Assembly (NCBI GenBank): GCA_013911715.1
Contig: JACEST010000035.1
Location: 1-15,644 of the forward strand
From: Sphingopyxis sp.
Lineage (GTDB): Bacteria; Pseudomonadota; Alphaproteobacteria; Sphingomonadales; Sphingomonadaceae
Reading direction: 5' to 3'
Length of the DNA stretch: 15,644 nt
The notes below the pieces were generated by a model that did no database searches, had not been told where the DNA came from, and was given only the letters and a program-made list of their open reading frames with translations. This document shows positions 1-7,359 of this stretch, piece by piece. How positions within the stretch are numbered: the stretch's first letter is position 1; the number at the start of each line of letters is the position of its first letter. Both the position numbers and the translations under genes were made by a program.

Positions 1-640
1 AGCCGGCGGGGTCTTCGACCGCTTCTTGCGCCGCTTCGGGATCGGGGGCGAGCGGGTCAGGCTGGGGCACCAGCGTGATGCCGCGGCTGGTGCGCCGGGC
101 ACCAAGCGGCCCCCACCCGCGCCCGCGATTTGGCAGCGACATCGACGGATGCGCGAGCAGCTCCAGCAAATGGGACTGCGGGCGTTTCAAGCGAATTTCA
201 ATCACCTGGCTGGTCATCGCGCGCACCGATTCGACATCGCCGAAATTGTCGCGCAGCGGATGGCGGTTGGTCGGTGCCAGATAACGGGTGATCAGCCGCG
301 CGACGTCCTGCGCCGTCACGCGGCGGCCATCGCTCCATTCGGCCTCGCGGATGCGGAAAATATAACTCAGGCCGTCGTTGGTCACGGTCCAGCGTTCGGC
401 GAGGCCAATGTCGGTCTGGCCTTCGGCGTCGATCCCGACCAGTCCTTGGGCGGTGGCGGTCAGCAACAGCACATTGGGCGGCGACAGCGCCCCGTTCAAC
501 GGATTGGGCGTTGCAATCAGCGGGCCGATCGCCGCGATCTGGACCGGATCATCCTCGCCAAACAGGCCGCAACTGGTCAAGGTGAGGGCGGCAAAGGCAG
601 CAAGCGCGATGCGCCATCCCCTGCTGCCGATCATCGCCAT
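1..640 (-). CDS. ABC-type peptide solute-binding lipoprotein (SBP_bac_5 family), partial
   Basis: Translating the minus strand from ATG at 640 gives 213 open codons that run off the left edge, so the C-terminal majority is missing. Residues 1-24 form a lipoprotein signal: a basic start, a hydrophobic stretch and the lipobox LTSC, with C24 as the acylated cysteine. Further on, the segment DGLSYIFRIREAEWSDGRRV followed by TAQDV is typical of family 5 (oligopeptide/dipeptide/nickel) binding proteins, which are usually around 500 residues. The protein should be anchored in the periplasm and feed an ABC importer or work in peptide recycling; no permease is in view. The start is fixed by GGAGG (647-651) six bases upstream. 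Only 14 bases separate the start from the CCA end of tRNA-Leu on the same strand, so the message probably arises by processing of a tRNA-containing transcript, or from a promoter upstream of the tRNA. Substrate unknown. Confidence 0.82.
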   Translation of the reverse strand, partial: MAMIGSRGWRIALAAFAALTLTSCGLFGEDDPVQIAAIGPLIATPNPLNGALSPPNVLLLTATAQGLVGIDAEGQTDIGLAERWTVTNDGLSYIFRIREAEWSDGRRVTAQDVARLITRYLAPTNRHPLRDNFGDVESVRAMTSQVIEIRLKRPQSHLLELLAHPSMSLPNRGRGWGPLGARRTSRGITLVPQPDPLAPDPEAAQEAVEDPAG

Positions 641-654
641 CACTCGCCTCCCTC

Positions 655-741
655 TGGTGCGGACGGCGGGACTCGAACCCGCACACCCAGCTGGATAACA
701 GATTTTAAGTCTGCTGCGTCTACCGGTTCCGCCACGTCCGC
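655..741 (-). tRNA. tRNA-Leu (anticodon UAA)
   Basis: The minus strand folds into a class II tRNA with a long variable arm. The acceptor stem GCGGACG pairs with CGTCCGC, followed by discriminator A and a genomically encoded CCA (655-657). The anticodon loop CTTAAAA gives anticodon UAA (reads UUA/UUG), closed by the stem GCAGA/TCTGT, and the T-arm is GCGGGTTCGAGTCCCGC. The gene is 87 bases including CCA. It is followed one base later by the Shine-Dalgarno of the solute-binding-protein gene. Confidence 0.95.
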
Positions 742-753
742 ACTCTGCCCATC

Positions 754-782
754 GGCAAAGCCGAACGGCCGGAGCGGGTCAA
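754..782 (-). promoter_or_regulatory. candidate promoter of tRNA-Leu
   Basis: On the minus strand TTGACC (777-782) is followed by a 17-base spacer and TTTGCC (754-759). This places a start about six bases before the tRNA 5' end. The -35 is good and the -10 is weak, as is common in alphaproteobacteria, so this is positional inference only. Confidence 0.3.
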
Positions 783-798
783 GCGGCTTTTGCCGCTT
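781..798. other. perfect hairpin in the tRNA-Leu / ABC exporter divergent region
   Basis: AAGCGGC-TTTT-GCCGCTT is a perfect 7-bp inverted repeat with a four-base loop. It lacks a following T-run on either strand, so it is not a classical terminator. It touches the candidate -35 of tRNA-Leu and lies about 37 bases before the ABC ATPase start. Function unknown. Confidence 0.45.
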
Positions 799-834
799 CA
801 CCGCCGCCGCCCGCTGGGCTAGGGCAGTGGTCCC

Positions 835-1782
835 ATGACCCATGTTCTCGAAATTTCCGGCCTCGGCAAAACCTATGCCAGCGGGCACCGCGCGCTGGCC
901 GACGTCAGCCTGACCATCGCGAAGGGCGAGATTTTCGCGCTGCTCGGCCCCAATGGCGCGGGCAAGACGACGCTGATCAGCATCGTTTGCGGCATTGTGA
1001 CGGCCAGCGCGGGGACGGTGCGTGTTGGGGGGCACGATCATAGGCGAGACTATCGCGCCGCGCGCGCGATGATCGGGCTGGTGCCGCAGGAACTGCACAC
1101 CGACGCCTTTGAAACCGTGCTCGCGACGGTCAGCTTTTCACGCGGCCTCTTTGGCAAGCCCAAAAATCCCGGCTTCATCGAACAATTGCTGCGCGATCTG
1201 TCGCTGTGGGACAAGCGCAGCACGCAGATCAAGGAATTGTCGGGCGGGATGAAACGCCGGGTGATGATCGCCAAGGCGCTGAGCCACGAGCCCGAAATAT
1301 TGTTCCTCGACGAACCCACCGCCGGGGTCGATGTCGAGCTGCGCCGCGACATGTGGAATATGGTCCGCGACCTTCGAACACGCGGCGTCACCATCATCCT
1401 GACCACCCATTATATCGAGGAAGCCGAGGAAATGGCCGACCGCGTCGGCGTGATCAGCGGCGGGCGGTTGATCCTGGTCGAGGACAAGGACGCGCTGATC
1501 CGCAAACTCGGCCGCCGCACGCTGACGCTGGCGCTTGCCGAACCGCTCGGCGCGGTGCCGGTCGAGCTCGATCAATGGGCGCTGCGGCTTGGCGCGGACG
1601 GGTACGAACTGGTTTATGAATTCGACAGCCATGCCGAGGCAACCGGGGTGCCGTCGCTGCTCCGCCGGATGAGCGACCTTGGCATCGCTTTCAAGGATTT
1701 GCACACCCGGCAAAGCAGCCTTGAGGATATTTTCGTCGGGCTGGTGCACGAAGACCGCCCGGCGGCGGGAGCAGCGGCATGA
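835..1782 (+). CDS. ABC-2 type exporter, ATP-binding subunit
   Basis: A 315-residue ATPase of the class that drives ABC-2 exporters (YadG/NodI/CcmA-like). Visible motifs are Walker A GPNGAGKT (38-45), Q-loop Q85, signature LSGGM (135-139), Walker B with catalytic Glu ILFLDEP (155-161), and switch His in TTHYIEEAEEM (about 192). The region after residue 215 is the usual accessory C-terminal domain of this group. It should sit on the cytoplasmic face, paired with the permease encoded next, whose start overlaps its stop (ATGA), so the two are co-translated. The start at 835 is the first in-frame ATG that keeps the whole ATPase fold; the Shine-Dalgarno before it is weak. The substrate cannot be read from sequence. 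The pair resembles the YadG/YadH type, for which drug, lipid or polysaccharide export are all possible. Confidence 0.93.
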   Translation: MTHVLEISGLGKTYASGHRALADVSLTIAKGEIFALLGPNGAGKTTLISIVCGIVTASAGTVRVGGHDHRRDYRAARAMIGLVPQELHTDAFETVLATVSFSRGLFGKPKNPGFIEQLLRDLSLWDKRSTQIKELSGGMKRRVMIAKALSHEPEILFLDEPTAGVDVELRRDMWNMVRDLRTRGVTIILTTHYIEEAEEMADRVGVISGGRLILVEDKDALIRKLGRRTLTLALAEPLGAVPVELDQWALRLGADGYELVYEFDSHAEATGVPSLLRRMSDLGIAFKDLHTRQSSLEDIFVGLVHEDRPAAGAAA

Positions 1783-2546
1783 ACATGAACTTGCGCGGGA
1801 TTGCCGCCATCTACCGCTTTGAAATGGCGCGCTTCGGGCGCACCGTGTGGACCAGCCTGGCGCTGCCGGTGATCACCACCGCGCTTTATTTTGTTGTGTT
1901 CGGCTCGGCGATCGGCGGGCGGATGAGCGATGTCGGCGGCGTGCCCTATGGCGCTTTCATTGTGCCTGGGCTGATGATGCTGACGATGTTCACCGAAAGC
2001 ATCAGCAACGCCAGTTTCGGCATTTACATGCCCAAATGGTCAGGCACCATGTATGAAATGCTGTCGGCGCCCATGTCGCCGCTGGAACTGGTCACTGCCT
2101 ATGTCGGCGCGGCAGCGACCAAATCGGTGATCATCGGCGCGATCATCTTTACCACTGCGCACCTGTTTGTCGACATCAGCGTCGCCCATCCGCTGTTGAT
2201 GGTGGGCTTCCTCATCCTGATGGCGCTGACCTTTTGCCTTTTTGGCTTCATCATCGGGGTGTGGGCGCAAAGTTTTGAACAGCTGCAGGTCATCCCGCTG
2301 CTCGTCGTCTATCCGCTGACCTTTTTGGGCGGGGCATTCTACTCACTCGATATGCTGCCGCCGGTCTGGCAGACGGTGACGCTGTTCAACCCGGTGGTCT
2401 ATCTGATCAGCGGCTTTCGTTGGACCTTCTTTGGTGTCGGCGATGTCAGCATTGCGGTCAGCATGGGCGCGGTTGCGCTGTTCCTGGCGCTGTGCCTAGT
2501 CATCGTGTTCTGGATGTTCCGGACCGGGTATCGGCTGAAGAATTAG
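1779..2546 (+). CDS. ABC-2 type exporter, permease subunit
   Basis: A 255-residue integral inner-membrane protein of the ABC2_membrane family (YadH-like). About six hydrophobic segments can be seen: around residues 25-45, 58-75, 105-130, 138-160, 170-190 and 225-248. The stretch VIPLLVVYPLTFLGGAFYSL followed by DMLPPVWQ is the characteristic conserved block of ABC-2 permeases near the fifth membrane segment. Its ATG overlaps the stop codon of the ATPase gene by four bases, so the two form one operon and probably one transporter, acting as a dimer of each subunit. The gene ends with TAG and is followed by about 200 non-coding bases holding palindromic repeats, then the convergent ihfB. Substrate unknown. 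Confidence 0.93.
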   Translation: MNMNLRGIAAIYRFEMARFGRTVWTSLALPVITTALYFVVFGSAIGGRMSDVGGVPYGAFIVPGLMMLTMFTESISNASFGIYMPKWSGTMYEMLSAPMSPLELVTAYVGAAATKSVIIGAIIFTTAHLFVDISVAHPLLMVGFLILMALTFCLFGFIIGVWAQSFEQLQVIPLLVVYPLTFLGGAFYSLDMLPPVWQTVTLFNPVVYLISGFRWTFFGVGDVSIAVSMGAVALFLALCLVIVFWMFRTGYRLKN

Positions 2547-2613
2547 AGCGTAATGAAATTAGGTCGATTTCCATCGTCGTGCTGGCTCAGCGATGGCCTC
2601 GCTGTTTCAGCAT

Positions 2614-2724
2614 CCATGGTGCAATCCCGCACCCTTGCGCCATGGGCCCTGAAACAAGTTCAGGGTGACGATTCATTCTACTGTCATGGACACTAGCACG
2701 GCCCGTCTTCCCCGCGTTCGCGGG
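2614..2724. repeat. cluster of intergenic palindromes of dispersed-repeat type
   Basis: Three palindromes are packed between the convergent permease and ihfB genes. They are CCATGGTGC (2614-2622) with GCGCCATGG (2637-2645); CCCTGAA-ACAAG-TTCAGGG (2647-2665); and CCCGCG-TT-CGCGGG (2711-2724), continuing into GAATGAC. The last two resemble short repeats that I recall scattered between genes in many sphingomonad genomes. The copy number cannot be checked here. They may also serve as bidirectional transcription barriers, although none has a T-run. Confidence 0.55.
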
Positions 2725-2748
2725 AATGACAAGATGCGGGGCTATGCC

Positions 2749-3027
2749 TTACCTATTCAACCGTTCGCGAATTTCCTTGCCCGGTTTGAAATAGGGCACT
2801 TTCTTCGCCGTGACCGCCACCGCCTCGCCGGTGCGCGGGTTGCGCCCGGCGCGCGAGTCGCGCGCGCGCGTGGAAAAAGCGCCGAAGCCGCGCAATTCGA
2901 CGCGGCCCCCGTCGGCAAGCTGCTTAATGATGGAATCGAAAAACAACTCGACGATTTGCTCGACTTCTTCAAGCCGCAAATCTTTGTTTTCCGCCGCTAA
3001 TTTCTGGACAAGTTCTGACCGGATCAT
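2749..3027 (-). CDS. ihfB: integration host factor subunit beta
   Basis: A 92-residue HU/IHF-family DNA-bending protein. The N-terminus MIRSELVQKLA, the arm core VELRGFGAFSTRARDSRAGR, the loop NPRTGE, and the C-terminal VPYFKPGKEIRERLN match IHF-beta rather than HU, including the Arg/Pro-rich intercalating arm. With the alpha subunit it bends DNA at specific sites in recombination, replication and transcription. The reading frame is open for 30 more codons upstream, but ATG at 3027 is preceded by GGAGG (3037-3041) at nine bases and matches family length, so it is chosen. The gene follows rpsA, as in many proteobacteria. A strong terminator (3195-3222) lies between them, so ihfB should have its own promoter in the roughly 170-base leader. 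Confidence 0.95.
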   Translation of the reverse strand: MIRSELVQKLAAENKDLRLEEVEQIVELFFDSIIKQLADGGRVELRGFGAFSTRARDSRAGRNPRTGEAVAVTAKKVPYFKPGKEIRERLNR

Positions 3028-3107
3028 GCGCAAACCCCTCCGCGCGTTGCCAATGAAGACACGCTCCCCAAATAATTCAGAAACCGTGACCCGGCTCGGC
3101 AATACAG

Positions 3108-3123
3108 AGTGCCTCAAGGCACT
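3108..3123 (-). other. hairpin in the ihfB leader region
   Basis: AGTGCC-TCAA-GGCACT is a perfect 6-bp inverted repeat about 80 bases upstream of the ihfB start. It could be an operator, or an mRNA hairpin if transcription starts further upstream. No convincing -35/-10 pair could be fixed around it. Confidence 0.3.
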
Positions 3124-3182
3124 TTCTCGTGGGGGGCGAGCGTAACAGTTATTGCTGCTACTTCAACTGGTTTCGATTGAAA

Positions 3183-3222
3183 CCCAAAGCAAAAGGCCCG
3201 CCGGACGCGGGTCCGACGGGCC
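3183..3222 (-). terminator. rho-independent terminator after rpsA
   Basis: On the minus strand GGCCCGTCGGAC (3211-3222) pairs with GTCCGGCGGGCC (3195-3206) across the loop CCGC. It is a 12-bp stem with one wobble pair, followed by TTTTGCTTT. It begins 30 bases after the rpsA stop. Confidence 0.9.
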
Positions 3223-3252
3223 AATTTGCGTTTCATAATGAAACAGTTTGGT

Positions 3253-4965
3253 TTAGCTGTCCTTGCGGGCCTTGAGCGCTTCGCCAAGGATGTCGCCGAG
3301 CGAGGCACCCGAATCCGACGATCCATATTGCGCCACGGCCTGCTTCTCTTCGGCAATCTGCATCGCCTTGACCGAGAAGGTCGGCTTTTTCGAACGATCA
3401 AAACCGGTGACCATCGCGTCGAATTTCTGGCCAACCTGATAACGGTCAGGGCGCTGTTCGTCGCGGTCGCGGCCCAGGTCGGCGCGCTTGATGAAGCCGG
3501 TCGCACCATCGTCGCCGGCCTGAACCTCCAGGCCATTGTCGCGCACTTCGAGCACGGTGACGGTGGTGACGTCGTTCTTCTTGAGCGAACCACCCGCAGC
3601 AACAGCGCCGCCGGCGGCCGGAGCGCCCTTTTCCAGCTGCTTCATGCCCAGGCTGATGCGTTCTTTTTCGACATCAACGTCAAGCACGATGACCTTGACG
3701 GCCTCGCCCTTGCGGTGGAGGTGCAGCGCTTCTTCGCCGGTGATGCCCCAGGCAATGTCCGACATGTGAACCATGCCATCGACATCGCCGGGCAGGCCGA
3801 TGAACAGGCCGAATTCGGTCGCATTCTTGACTTCGCCCTCGACCACCGCGCCCACGGGGTAGGTTTCGGCGAAATGGCCCCAGGGGTTCGACTGGGCCTG
3901 TTTGAGGCCGAGCGAAATCCGGCGCTTGTCGCTGTCGACTTCGAGCACGATGACATCGACTTCCTGGCTGGTCGAAACGATCTTGCCGGGGTGGACGTTC
4001 TTTTTCACCCACGACATTTCGCTGACATGGACGAGGCCTTCGATGCCCGATTCCAGTTCGACGAACGCGCCGTAATCGGTGATGTTGGTGACCATGCCCG
4101 ACAGCTTGGCACCGACCGGATATTTGGCGGCGACGCCGTCCCACGGATCGGATTCGAGCTGCTTCATGCCCAGCGAAATGCGCTGCGTGTCCTTGTTGAT
4201 GCGGATGATCTGGACGCGCACGGTGTCACCAATGTTGATGACTTCGCTGGGGTGGTTGACGCGCTTGTAGCTCATGTCGGTGACATGGAGCAGGCCGTCG
4301 ATGCCGCCCAAGTCCACGAACGCACCATAATCGGTGATATTCTTGACCGCGCCTTCGATGATCTGACCTTCGGCGAGATTCTGGATCAGGCCGGTGCGCT
4401 GTTCGGCGCGCGTTTCTTCGAGGATAGCGCGGCGCGACACGACGATATTGCCGCGGCGGCGGTCCATCTTCAAAATCTGGAACGGCTGCGGCAGATCCAT
4501 CAGCGGGCCAACGTCGCGCACCGGGCGGATATCGACCTGGCTGCCGGGCAGGAAGGCCACGGCGCCGCCAAGATCGACGGTGAAGCCGCCCTTGACGCGG
4601 CCAAAGATGACGCCTTCGACGCGCACTTCCTTGGTGAATTCTTCTTCCAGACGGTCCCACGCGGCTTCGCGGCGGGCGCGGTCGCGCGACAGCATCGTTT
4701 CGCCATTGGCGTTTTCGACGCGGTCGACATAAACTTCGACTTCGTCGCCGACGTTGAGGTCGGCTTTCTGACCCGGCATCGCGAATTCGCGAAGCGGCAC
4801 GCGGCCTTCGCTCTTCAAACCAATGTCGATGACAGCATGGTCATTGTCGATCGCGGTGACGGTGCCCTTGACAACGCGGCCTTCAAAGCCGCCGTCGGCG
4901 CCGCCCAGCGATTCATCGAGCATCGCGGCAAAATCGTCGCGCGTCGGAAAAGCCGTTGTGGCCAT
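3253..4965 (-). CDS. rpsA: 30S ribosomal protein S1
   Basis: A 570-residue protein made of repeated S1 (OB-fold) RNA-binding domains, at roughly residues 27-95, 111-177, 195-263, 280-350, 367-437 and a less conserved sixth near 453-525. Domains 3-5 carry the classical signature, for example ITDYGAFVDLGGIDGLLHVT and ITDYGAFVELESGIEGLVHV. The length equals the alphaproteobacterial norm, with a short acidic/Ser-rich tail. S1 binds the 30S subunit through its N-terminal domains and recruits mRNA leaders, mainly those with weak Shine-Dalgarno sequences. ATG at 4965 is preceded by AAAGGA about nine bases upstream. The gene lies between cmk and ihfB in the conserved order and is bounded on both sides by intrinsic terminators, so it is probably transcribed as its own unit. 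A long plus-strand open frame across it is a codon-bias shadow. Confidence 0.97.
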   Translation of the reverse strand: MATTAFPTRDDFAAMLDESLGGADGGFEGRVVKGTVTAIDNDHAVIDIGLKSEGRVPLREFAMPGQKADLNVGDEVEVYVDRVENANGETMLSRDRARREAAWDRLEEEFTKEVRVEGVIFGRVKGGFTVDLGGAVAFLPGSQVDIRPVRDVGPLMDLPQPFQILKMDRRRGNIVVSRRAILEETRAEQRTGLIQNLAEGQIIEGAVKNITDYGAFVDLGGIDGLLHVTDMSYKRVNHPSEVINIGDTVRVQIIRINKDTQRISLGMKQLESDPWDGVAAKYPVGAKLSGMVTNITDYGAFVELESGIEGLVHVSEMSWVKKNVHPGKIVSTSQEVDVIVLEVDSDKRRISLGLKQAQSNPWGHFAETYPVGAVVEGEVKNATEFGLFIGLPGDVDGMVHMSDIAWGITGEEALHLHRKGEAVKVIVLDVDVEKERISLGMKQLEKGAPAAGGAVAAGGSLKKNDVTTVTVLEVRDNGLEVQAGDDGATGFIKRADLGRDRDEQRPDRYQVGQKFDAMVTGFDRSKKPTFSVKAMQIAEEKQAVAQYGSSDSGASLGDILGEALKARKDS

Positions 4966-5091
4966 AAATGTAAGTCCTTTAGTTGTTTATACCGGCCAAG
5001 CGGTTGGTTCCGCTGGTCTTGTGGCCGAACTGCTACGGTTGCCGGATGCAGGCCGCAGCATCCGCAAGGTGACGGCGGCGGCAAGGGACGG
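4966..5091 (-). promoter_or_regulatory. rpsA leader with two bulged hairpins
   Basis: Between the cmk terminator and rpsA, the minus strand can form TTGCGGATGC/GCATCCGGCAA (5058-5067 with 5039-5049; single bulged C, eight-base loop) and CCAGCGG/CCGCTTGG (5010-5016 with 4996-5003; single bulged base, six-base loop). The segment next to the start codon is A/U-rich and holds the Shine-Dalgarno. Ribosomal protein S1 is known to repress its own synthesis in enterobacteria through a structured leader, so a similar role is plausible here but unproven. The promoter was not located. Confidence 0.4.
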
Positions 5092-5132
5092 ACAAAGCAA
5101 AAGGGGCGCGGCGGGAACATCCCACCACGCCC
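5092..5132 (-). terminator. rho-independent terminator after cmk
   Basis: On the minus strand GGGCGTGGTGGGA (5120-5132) pairs with TCCCGCCGCGCCC (5104-5116) across a three-base loop, with two G-T wobbles in 13 pairs, followed by CCTTTTGCTTTG. It starts only five bases after the cmk stop codon. Confidence 0.9.
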
Positions 5133-5137
5133 GGCGC

Positions 5138-5770
5138 TCATGAAGAGCGGCGGCTCAGCCGTGCCTCAACCAGCGCAATCGCCCGTTGGACGGCGTCGCC
5201 TATAGTCATGTCGCTGGTATCTAGCAAGTCTGCATCATCGGCCTGCAGCAGCGGCGCGGCGGTACGCCCGGCATCGCGCGCGTCGCGCTGGTAAATGTCG
5301 CGCGTCACCGCCTCCACATCAACCGCCACGCCGCGCGCCGCAAGCTCGGCCTGCCGCCGCAGCGCGCGCGCCTCGGGGCTGGCGACGACGAACAGCTTGG
5401 CGTCGGCGTGTGGCGCAATCACCGTGCCAATATCGCGTCCGTCGAGCACCGCGCCGCCCGGCTGCGCGGCAAAGGCACGCTGGCGCTCGAGCAATGCCGC
5501 ACGCACTTTGGGATGCACCGACACGCGGCTGGCGAGGCTGCCGGTGCTTTCCAGCCGCAGTTCAGGGTCGGACAGCAGGCCGTCGGGGAAACCGCACGCC
5601 GCGAACGCATGGTCTTCATTGTCGGCATCACCGCCGCCGCGCGCGGTGTGCAGCCCGACCGCGCGGTAGAGCAGGCCGGTGTCGAGGTGCGGGATATGAA
5701 AATGCGCTGCCAGCGCACGGGCAATCGTGCCTTTGCCCGATGCCGTGGGGCCATCGACGGCGATGATCAT
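5138..5770 (-). CDS. cmk: cytidylate kinase
   Basis: A 210-residue (d)CMP kinase that phosphorylates CMP and dCMP with ATP in the cytoplasm. The P-loop GPTASGKGT lies at residues 7-15, close to the N-terminus MIIAVDG. The nucleotide-binding motif DGRDIGTVIAPHADAKLFV and a LID-like segment with RRQAEL and RDIYQRDARD follow, as expected for the family (about 210-227 residues). The frame is open up to a TTG at 5812, but ATG at 5770 has GAGGG five bases upstream and places the P-loop correctly. It lies 124 bases downstream of aroA on the same strand, the usual neighbour, and its own terminator comes immediately after its stop. The aroA-cmk gap shows no terminator, so co-transcription is likely. 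Confidence 0.95.
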   Translation of the reverse strand: MIIAVDGPTASGKGTIARALAAHFHIPHLDTGLLYRAVGLHTARGGGDADNEDHAFAACGFPDGLLSDPELRLESTGSLASRVSVHPKVRAALLERQRAFAAQPGGAVLDGRDIGTVIAPHADAKLFVVASPEARALRRQAELAARGVAVDVEAVTRDIYQRDARDAGRTAAPLLQADDADLLDTSDMTIGDAVQRAIALVEARLSRRSS

Positions 5771-5894
5771 GGCCGCCCTCGCGTCGCCGCACCGGTCAAT
5801 GCAATTGGGCAAGTTGACAAAGCCATATCAGCGCGATGACAGCGCGGTTTGGGCTTGGCAAGTCCGGTGTTTACGGCTTGCTAACCACGTCCGT

Positions 5895-7232
5895 TCAGCT
5901 GCCGTCCTGCAACCCCGCCAGCAGCGTCTCAAAGCCCGGGAAGCTGGTGCCGACGGGGGTCATGTCATCGATCTCAACGGGCTCGCGGCTGACCAGCCCG
6001 GCGACGGCAAAGCTCATGCAGATGCGGTGGTCGAGGTGGCCGGCGATGGTCGCACCGCCGCTTAGCATTTCGCCGCCGGTGCCGGTGATGATAAGGCCGT
6101 CGTCGCCTTCGACGACCCGCGCGCCAATGTCTGCCAGTCCTTCTGCCATCACGCGCAATCGGTCGCTCTCTTTGACGCGCAGTTCCTCAAGACCGTGCGC
6201 GACAGTGCGCCCATCGGCCAGCGCGGCGGCGACGAACAAGATGGGGAATTCATCAATCATACTCGGCGCGATGGCCGGATCGATCTCTATCCCTTTGAGA
6301 TTGCTGTGCCGAACATGGAGGTCGGCGACTGGCTCGCCGCCAACTTCGCGCCGATTGAGCAATTCAATCTGCCCGCCCATCGCCTGCAACACGCCGATCA
6401 GTCCGGCGCGGGTCGGATTGATCCCGACATTGGTGATGGTGACGTCGGACCCCGGCACAATCAGCGCGGCGACGATGAAGAAAGCCGCCGACGACGGATC
6501 GCCGGGGACGATGATCGTTTGCGGCTTGAGCTCGGCCTCGCCCATCAGGCGGATGTGGCGCGTGCCGCCGGGCGCGACTTCGACGCTCAGCGCGGCACCG
6601 AAACCGCGCAGCATCCGCTCGCTATGATCGCGCGTCGGGACGGGTTCGATGACCTCAGTTATGCCCGGCGTATTGAGCCCAGCGAGCAGCAGCGCCGACT
6701 TCACCTGCGCCGAGGCGACGGGGAGGGTGTAGGACAAAGGCACGGCGGGGCAAAGGCCGCGCACCATCAGCGGCAGGCGGCCGCCGGGAGACGCGGTGAT
6801 GTCGGCCCCTATCAGGCCGAGCGGGTCGATCACGCGGCCCATCGGGCGCCCCGACAGGCTGGCATCGCCGATGAAGGTCGCGGTAATCGGGTGGCTGGCG
6901 ACCAGTCCCATGAGGAGGCGAGTCGAGGTGCCGCTGTTGCCCATGTCGAGCGCGCCGCGCGGCTGAAGCAGCCCGCCGACGCCAACGCCATGGACCGACC
7001 ATTGGCCATCGTCGCCGCGCTCGATCGTCGCCCCCATCGCCGTCATCGCGGCGGCGGTGGCGAGCACATCATGCCCCTCGAGCAATCCCGCAATCCTCGT
7101 TTCGCCCACTGCAAGCGCGCCGAGCATCAGCGATCGGTGCGAAATGCTCTTGTCGCCGGGGACTTTGATCGCGCCGCGTAGGGGCCCGCTGGCGGCGAAA
7201 GAGCAGGGGCGGGCAGCAGTGGTTACGGTCAT
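5895..7232 (-). CDS. aroA: 3-phosphoshikimate 1-carboxyvinyltransferase (EPSP synthase)
   Basis: A 445-residue enzyme of the shikimate pathway that transfers enolpyruvyl from PEP to shikimate-3-phosphate. Motifs seen are VPGDKSISHRS (residues 24-34, PEP/S3P-binding Lys28), LDMGNSGTSTRLLMG (95-109), SLSGRPMGRV, SAQVKSALLLAG (174-185), RDHSERML (201-208), NPTRAG, APSMIDEFPILFVAAA and EELRVKESDRL. The overall sequence follows the class II alphaproteobacterial form (CP4-like), but the residue aligned with Ala100 of CP4 is Gly (G101), as in ordinary glyphosate-sensitive enzymes. The open frame reaches a TTG at 7271; ATG at 7232 matches family N-termini, though its Shine-Dalgarno is weak. It is the first gene of the aroA-cmk unit and is divergent from the FYDLN-acid gene. 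Confidence 0.96.
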   Translation of the reverse strand: MTVTTAARPCSFAASGPLRGAIKVPGDKSISHRSLMLGALAVGETRIAGLLEGHDVLATAAAMTAMGATIERGDDGQWSVHGVGVGGLLQPRGALDMGNSGTSTRLLMGLVASHPITATFIGDASLSGRPMGRVIDPLGLIGADITASPGGRLPLMVRGLCPAVPLSYTLPVASAQVKSALLLAGLNTPGITEVIEPVPTRDHSERMLRGFGAALSVEVAPGGTRHIRLMGEAELKPQTIIVPGDPSSAAFFIVAALIVPGSDVTITNVGINPTRAGLIGVLQAMGGQIELLNRREVGGEPVADLHVRHSNLKGIEIDPAIAPSMIDEFPILFVAAALADGRTVAHGLEELRVKESDRLRVMAEGLADIGARVVEGDDGLIITGTGGEMLSGGATIAGHLDHRICMSFAVAGLVSREPVEIDDMTPVGTSFPGFETLLAGLQDGS

Positions 7233-7359
7233 GTCGGCGCGGCTTTTGACAGCGCGATAACAATCTGGCAAGGCGCACGCCGATTTGCCGGAGGGGCCGT
7301 CGCGGTCCCCCGCAACCTTCCGTTAAAATCCGACCGTTTTCAAGGATTAAGAGGCTCTT

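Noticed and set aside
26..838. 270-codon plus-strand open frame covering the solute-binding protein and tRNA-Leu
   Set aside because: It runs through a tRNA gene and opposite a clear lipoprotein gene with a good ribosome-binding site.
640..1098. minus-strand open frame over tRNA-Leu and the ABC ATPase start
   Set aside because: It overlaps both the tRNA and conserved ATPase motifs in antisense and shows no recognisable protein features.
3226..5205. 659-codon plus-strand open frame
   Set aside because: It lies antisense across rpsA in GC-rich DNA; its sequence has no family features and mirrors the codon bias of the real gene.
5771..5812. TTG start of cmk
   Set aside because: ATG at 5770 has a better ribosome-binding site and puts the P-loop at the usual position.
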